From NCBI GenBank assembly GCA_013698285.1, contig JACCVE010000160.1, forward strand, positions 1 to 7,150: a stretch of DNA of 7,150 bases, read 5' to 3'. Of this stretch, positions 5,942 through 7,150 are shown in pieces (positions within the stretch are counted from its first letter, which is position 1; the number at the start of each line of letters is the position of its first letter). Source of the stretch: Chloroflexia bacterium (GTDB lineage: Bacteria > Chloroflexota > Chloroflexia > Thermomicrobiales > UBA6265). Below the pieces are notes generated by a model, which ran no database searches, had not been told where the DNA came from, and saw only the letters and a program-made list of their open reading frames with translations. The position numbers and the translations under genes are program-made.

Positions 5942-6913
5942 GTGTCCCGGAGTGCCCGCCTCACCGGCATCGCCCTCGCCCTCCAGGCCAAAGGCCAGAC
6001 GGCCGCCGCGCTGGCGGCCCGGTTCGAGGTCTCGCGCCGGACGATCCTGCGCGACATCGACGCCCTCGGCCAGATCGGGGTCCCGGTCGTGGCGACGCCA
6101 GGACCGGGCGGGGGGTACGCCCTAGCCACGGGCTATCACCTGCCCGCCCTCCACTTCACCCCGGCCGAGGCGACGGCCACGTTCTTGGCCCTCCAGGCGC
6201 TCGGCACGGTCCCCAATGCCCCATTCGCCCGGGAGCGGCAGGCGGTCATCGAGAAGCTCCGGGCGGCGACTCCGGCCGGCACCCTCGCCGTCGCCGACCG
6301 GGACCTGGCCACCGTCGCCATCGCATCCCCCTCGACCGGGGCGGGACCCGGCGGCGACCACTTCGCGACCCTCCGCCGGGCCGTGCGGGATCAGATCTGG
6401 GTCCGCGCCACCTACGCGTCGACCCGCCGCGTCGCCACCCACCAGCTGTTCCCTCGCCGGCTCGTCGGGGCCGAGGGGCACTGGTACTGTCACGCGGTCT
6501 CGCTGGCCGAGGGTGAGGAGCGCCGCTACCGGGTGGACCGGTTCCACCGGGTCGAACTGGTCCCCCCGCCGGAGGGCGCGGACGACGCGCTGCGACGGGC
6601 CACCCGGGACCGGATCGCCTACGACGATCCCGGCCATCCGGAGGTGGTGCTCCGCCTGACCTACCGCGGCCGCCGCCTCGCCGAGGACCTGGTCTTCGAC
6701 CAAACGGCATTCCGGCAGGTTGCCCCGGAGGAGTGGTCGTTGCGGTTCCGTTGCCCACCCGGCGAACTCGTCTACTACGCCCGCGAGATCGTCGCGTTGG
6801 GCCAGGAGGCCCACGTGGTGAGCCCTGATTCCCTGCGTGAACTCGTGGTACGCCACGCCGAAGCGATCATTGGTCAATACCGGCCCGTCCCGGAGAACCC
6901 ACCGAAACGGTGA
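5942..6913 (+). CDS. Helix-turn-helix WYL-domain transcriptional regulator (DeoR/YafY type)
   Basis: 323 residues, typical for the HTH-WYL-WCX family. Residues about 3-62 form a winged helix: A-A-A-L-A-A-R-F-E-V-S-R-R-T-I-L-R-D-I-D is the helix-turn-helix and the wing is P-G-P-G-G-G-Y-A at 53-60. The WYL domain covers about 139-207; the signature appears as W181-Y-C with R195-Y-R-V-D-R-F downstream, so Cys replaces the usual Leu. A C-terminal WCX-like region covers about 233-310 (V-V-L-R-L-T-Y-R-G, then the E-I-V-A-L-G-Q-E-A segment). WYL domains bind nucleic acid or nucleotide ligands and tune DNA binding; the ligand here is unknown. The start is GTG at 5942, with AGGAGG at 5930-5935 spaced 6 bases away. 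Divergence from hflX raises the possibility of autoregulation or control of hflX from the shared region, which is inference only. Confidence 0.9.
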   Translation: MSRSARLTGIALALQAKGQTAAALAARFEVSRRTILRDIDALGQIGVPVVATPGPGGGYALATGYHLPALHFTPAEATATFLALQALGTVPNAPFARERQAVIEKLRAATPAGTLAVADRDLATVAIASPSTGAGPGGDHFATLRRAVRDQIWVRATYASTRRVATHQLFPRRLVGAEGHWYCHAVSLAEGEERRYRVDRFHRVELVPPPEGADDALRRATRDRIAYDDPGHPEVVLRLTYRGRRLAEDLVFDQTAFRQVAPEEWSLRFRCPPGELVYYAREIVALGQEAHVVSPDSLRELVVRHAEAIIGQYRPVPENPPKR

Positions 6914-6930
6914 CACGCCGGCGTCACCGT
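6907..6930 (+). terminator. Perfect hairpin across the stop codon of the WYL regulator
   Basis: An 8-base perfect stem (ACGGTGAC with GTCACCGT) encloses an 8-base GC-rich loop and contains the TGA stop at 6911-6913. The centre also holds the 10-base palindrome ACGCCGGCGT. The bases after it are CCAACCCC, so there is no U-tract. It may be a weak terminator or a 3' end stabiliser for the regulator mRNA. Confidence 0.4.
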
Positions 6931-6950
6931 CCAACCCCGATGATCGTCGA

Positions 6951-7150
6951 GTGGACACCTGGGCGGGCCGGTCGGCTCCGAGACTCCGGTGTCATCACGC
7001 TCTGGCGACACGTCGTGGCTATGGCCATGGCTATGAGGGGAGGGATCTGCGCGGGAGCGAGGACACCGAGAATCTTGTCCGGCGGTTCTGGTCTGCCCTG
7101 GGCGATCAGGATTGGGAGGGAGCGGCGGCTACCCTGGCCGAGGACTATAC
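6951..7150 (+). CDS. Probable NTF2/SnoaL-like protein, start uncertain and 3' end beyond the window
   Basis: The last 90 bases read T-E-N-L-V-R-R-F-W-S-A-L followed by G-D-Q-D-W-E-G-A-A-A-T-L-A-E-D-Y, a good match to the first helices of NTF2/SnoaL-like small alpha+beta barrels (the helix, D-W-x-x-A, L-x-x-D pattern). These folds include isomerases, hydrolases and many proteins of unknown role. The only standard start in this frame nearby is GTG at 6951, which lacks a ribosome site and would add about 36 Arg/Gly/His-rich residues unlike the family. Three ATG codons at 7021, 7027 and 7033 lie in another frame, although a GGGGAGGG sequence sits at 7037-7044. The recognisable part begins near 7062. 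The start, or a frameshift, cannot be settled from this fragment. Confidence 0.45.
   Translation, partial: MDTWAGRSAPRLRCHHALATRRGYGHGYEGRDLRGSEDTENLVRRFWSALGDQDWEGAAATLAEDY

Noticed and set aside
6122..6958. Minus-strand open frame of 278 codons opposite the WYL regulator
   Set aside because: The plus strand encodes a full HTH-WYL protein with a good ribosome site; the opposite frame has no recognisable motif.
1..7150. Defence system, CRISPR array, transposon, tRNA or prophage
   Set aside because: No regular direct repeats, transposase or integrase motifs, tRNA-like clover-leaf arms or known defence domains could be seen on either strand.

Overview
This is a very GC-rich bacterial window, densely coded and with G/C-biased third positions. 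The gene set (MglA-type small GTPase, roadblock proteins, HflX, PurM, a WYL regulator) and an exported protein whose repeats end in C-D-W-Y suggest a Chloroflexota genome, perhaps the Thermomicrobia/Sphaerobacter side. That placement is inference from style and gene content; no rRNA or other marker gene is present.

Layout. The first five genes, from the left edge to about 5775, all read on the minus strand. In transcription order they are: hflX (ribosome-associated GTPase, 5775-4102); a 200-base gap with a probable promoter; a small roadblock/LC7 (MglB-like) gene (3901-3539); purM (purine synthesis, 3486-2383); a second roadblock/LC7 gene that overlaps the end of purM (2389-1763); an mglA-like GTPase gene (1691-1116); a 238-base gap with a hairpin and short palindromes; and a secreted protein built from two copies of a four-cysteine beta-type repeat (877 to beyond base 1). 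On the plus strand, a DeoR/WYL-type regulator (5942-6913) diverges from hflX. A probable NTF2/SnoaL-like gene begins near the right edge and is cut off.

How it fits together. Two roadblock genes and an MglA-type GTPase gene in one probable transcription unit look like a GTPase switch with its partner or GAP proteins, the arrangement known from MglA/MglB systems that set cell polarity or surface behaviour. purM, a housekeeping enzyme, sits inside this unit. The exported repeat protein lies downstream on the same strand, but behind a hairpin, so its link to the switch is only positional. hflX and the WYL regulator share a 166-base divergent region with a consensus TATAAT on the hflX side.

I found no tRNA, rRNA, CRISPR array, insertion sequence, phage gene or recognisable defence module. 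The points most worth a second look are the Mgl/roadblock/purM cluster, the Cys-repeat exported protein, the acidic N-terminal extension of HflX, and the unresolved start of the right-edge gene.
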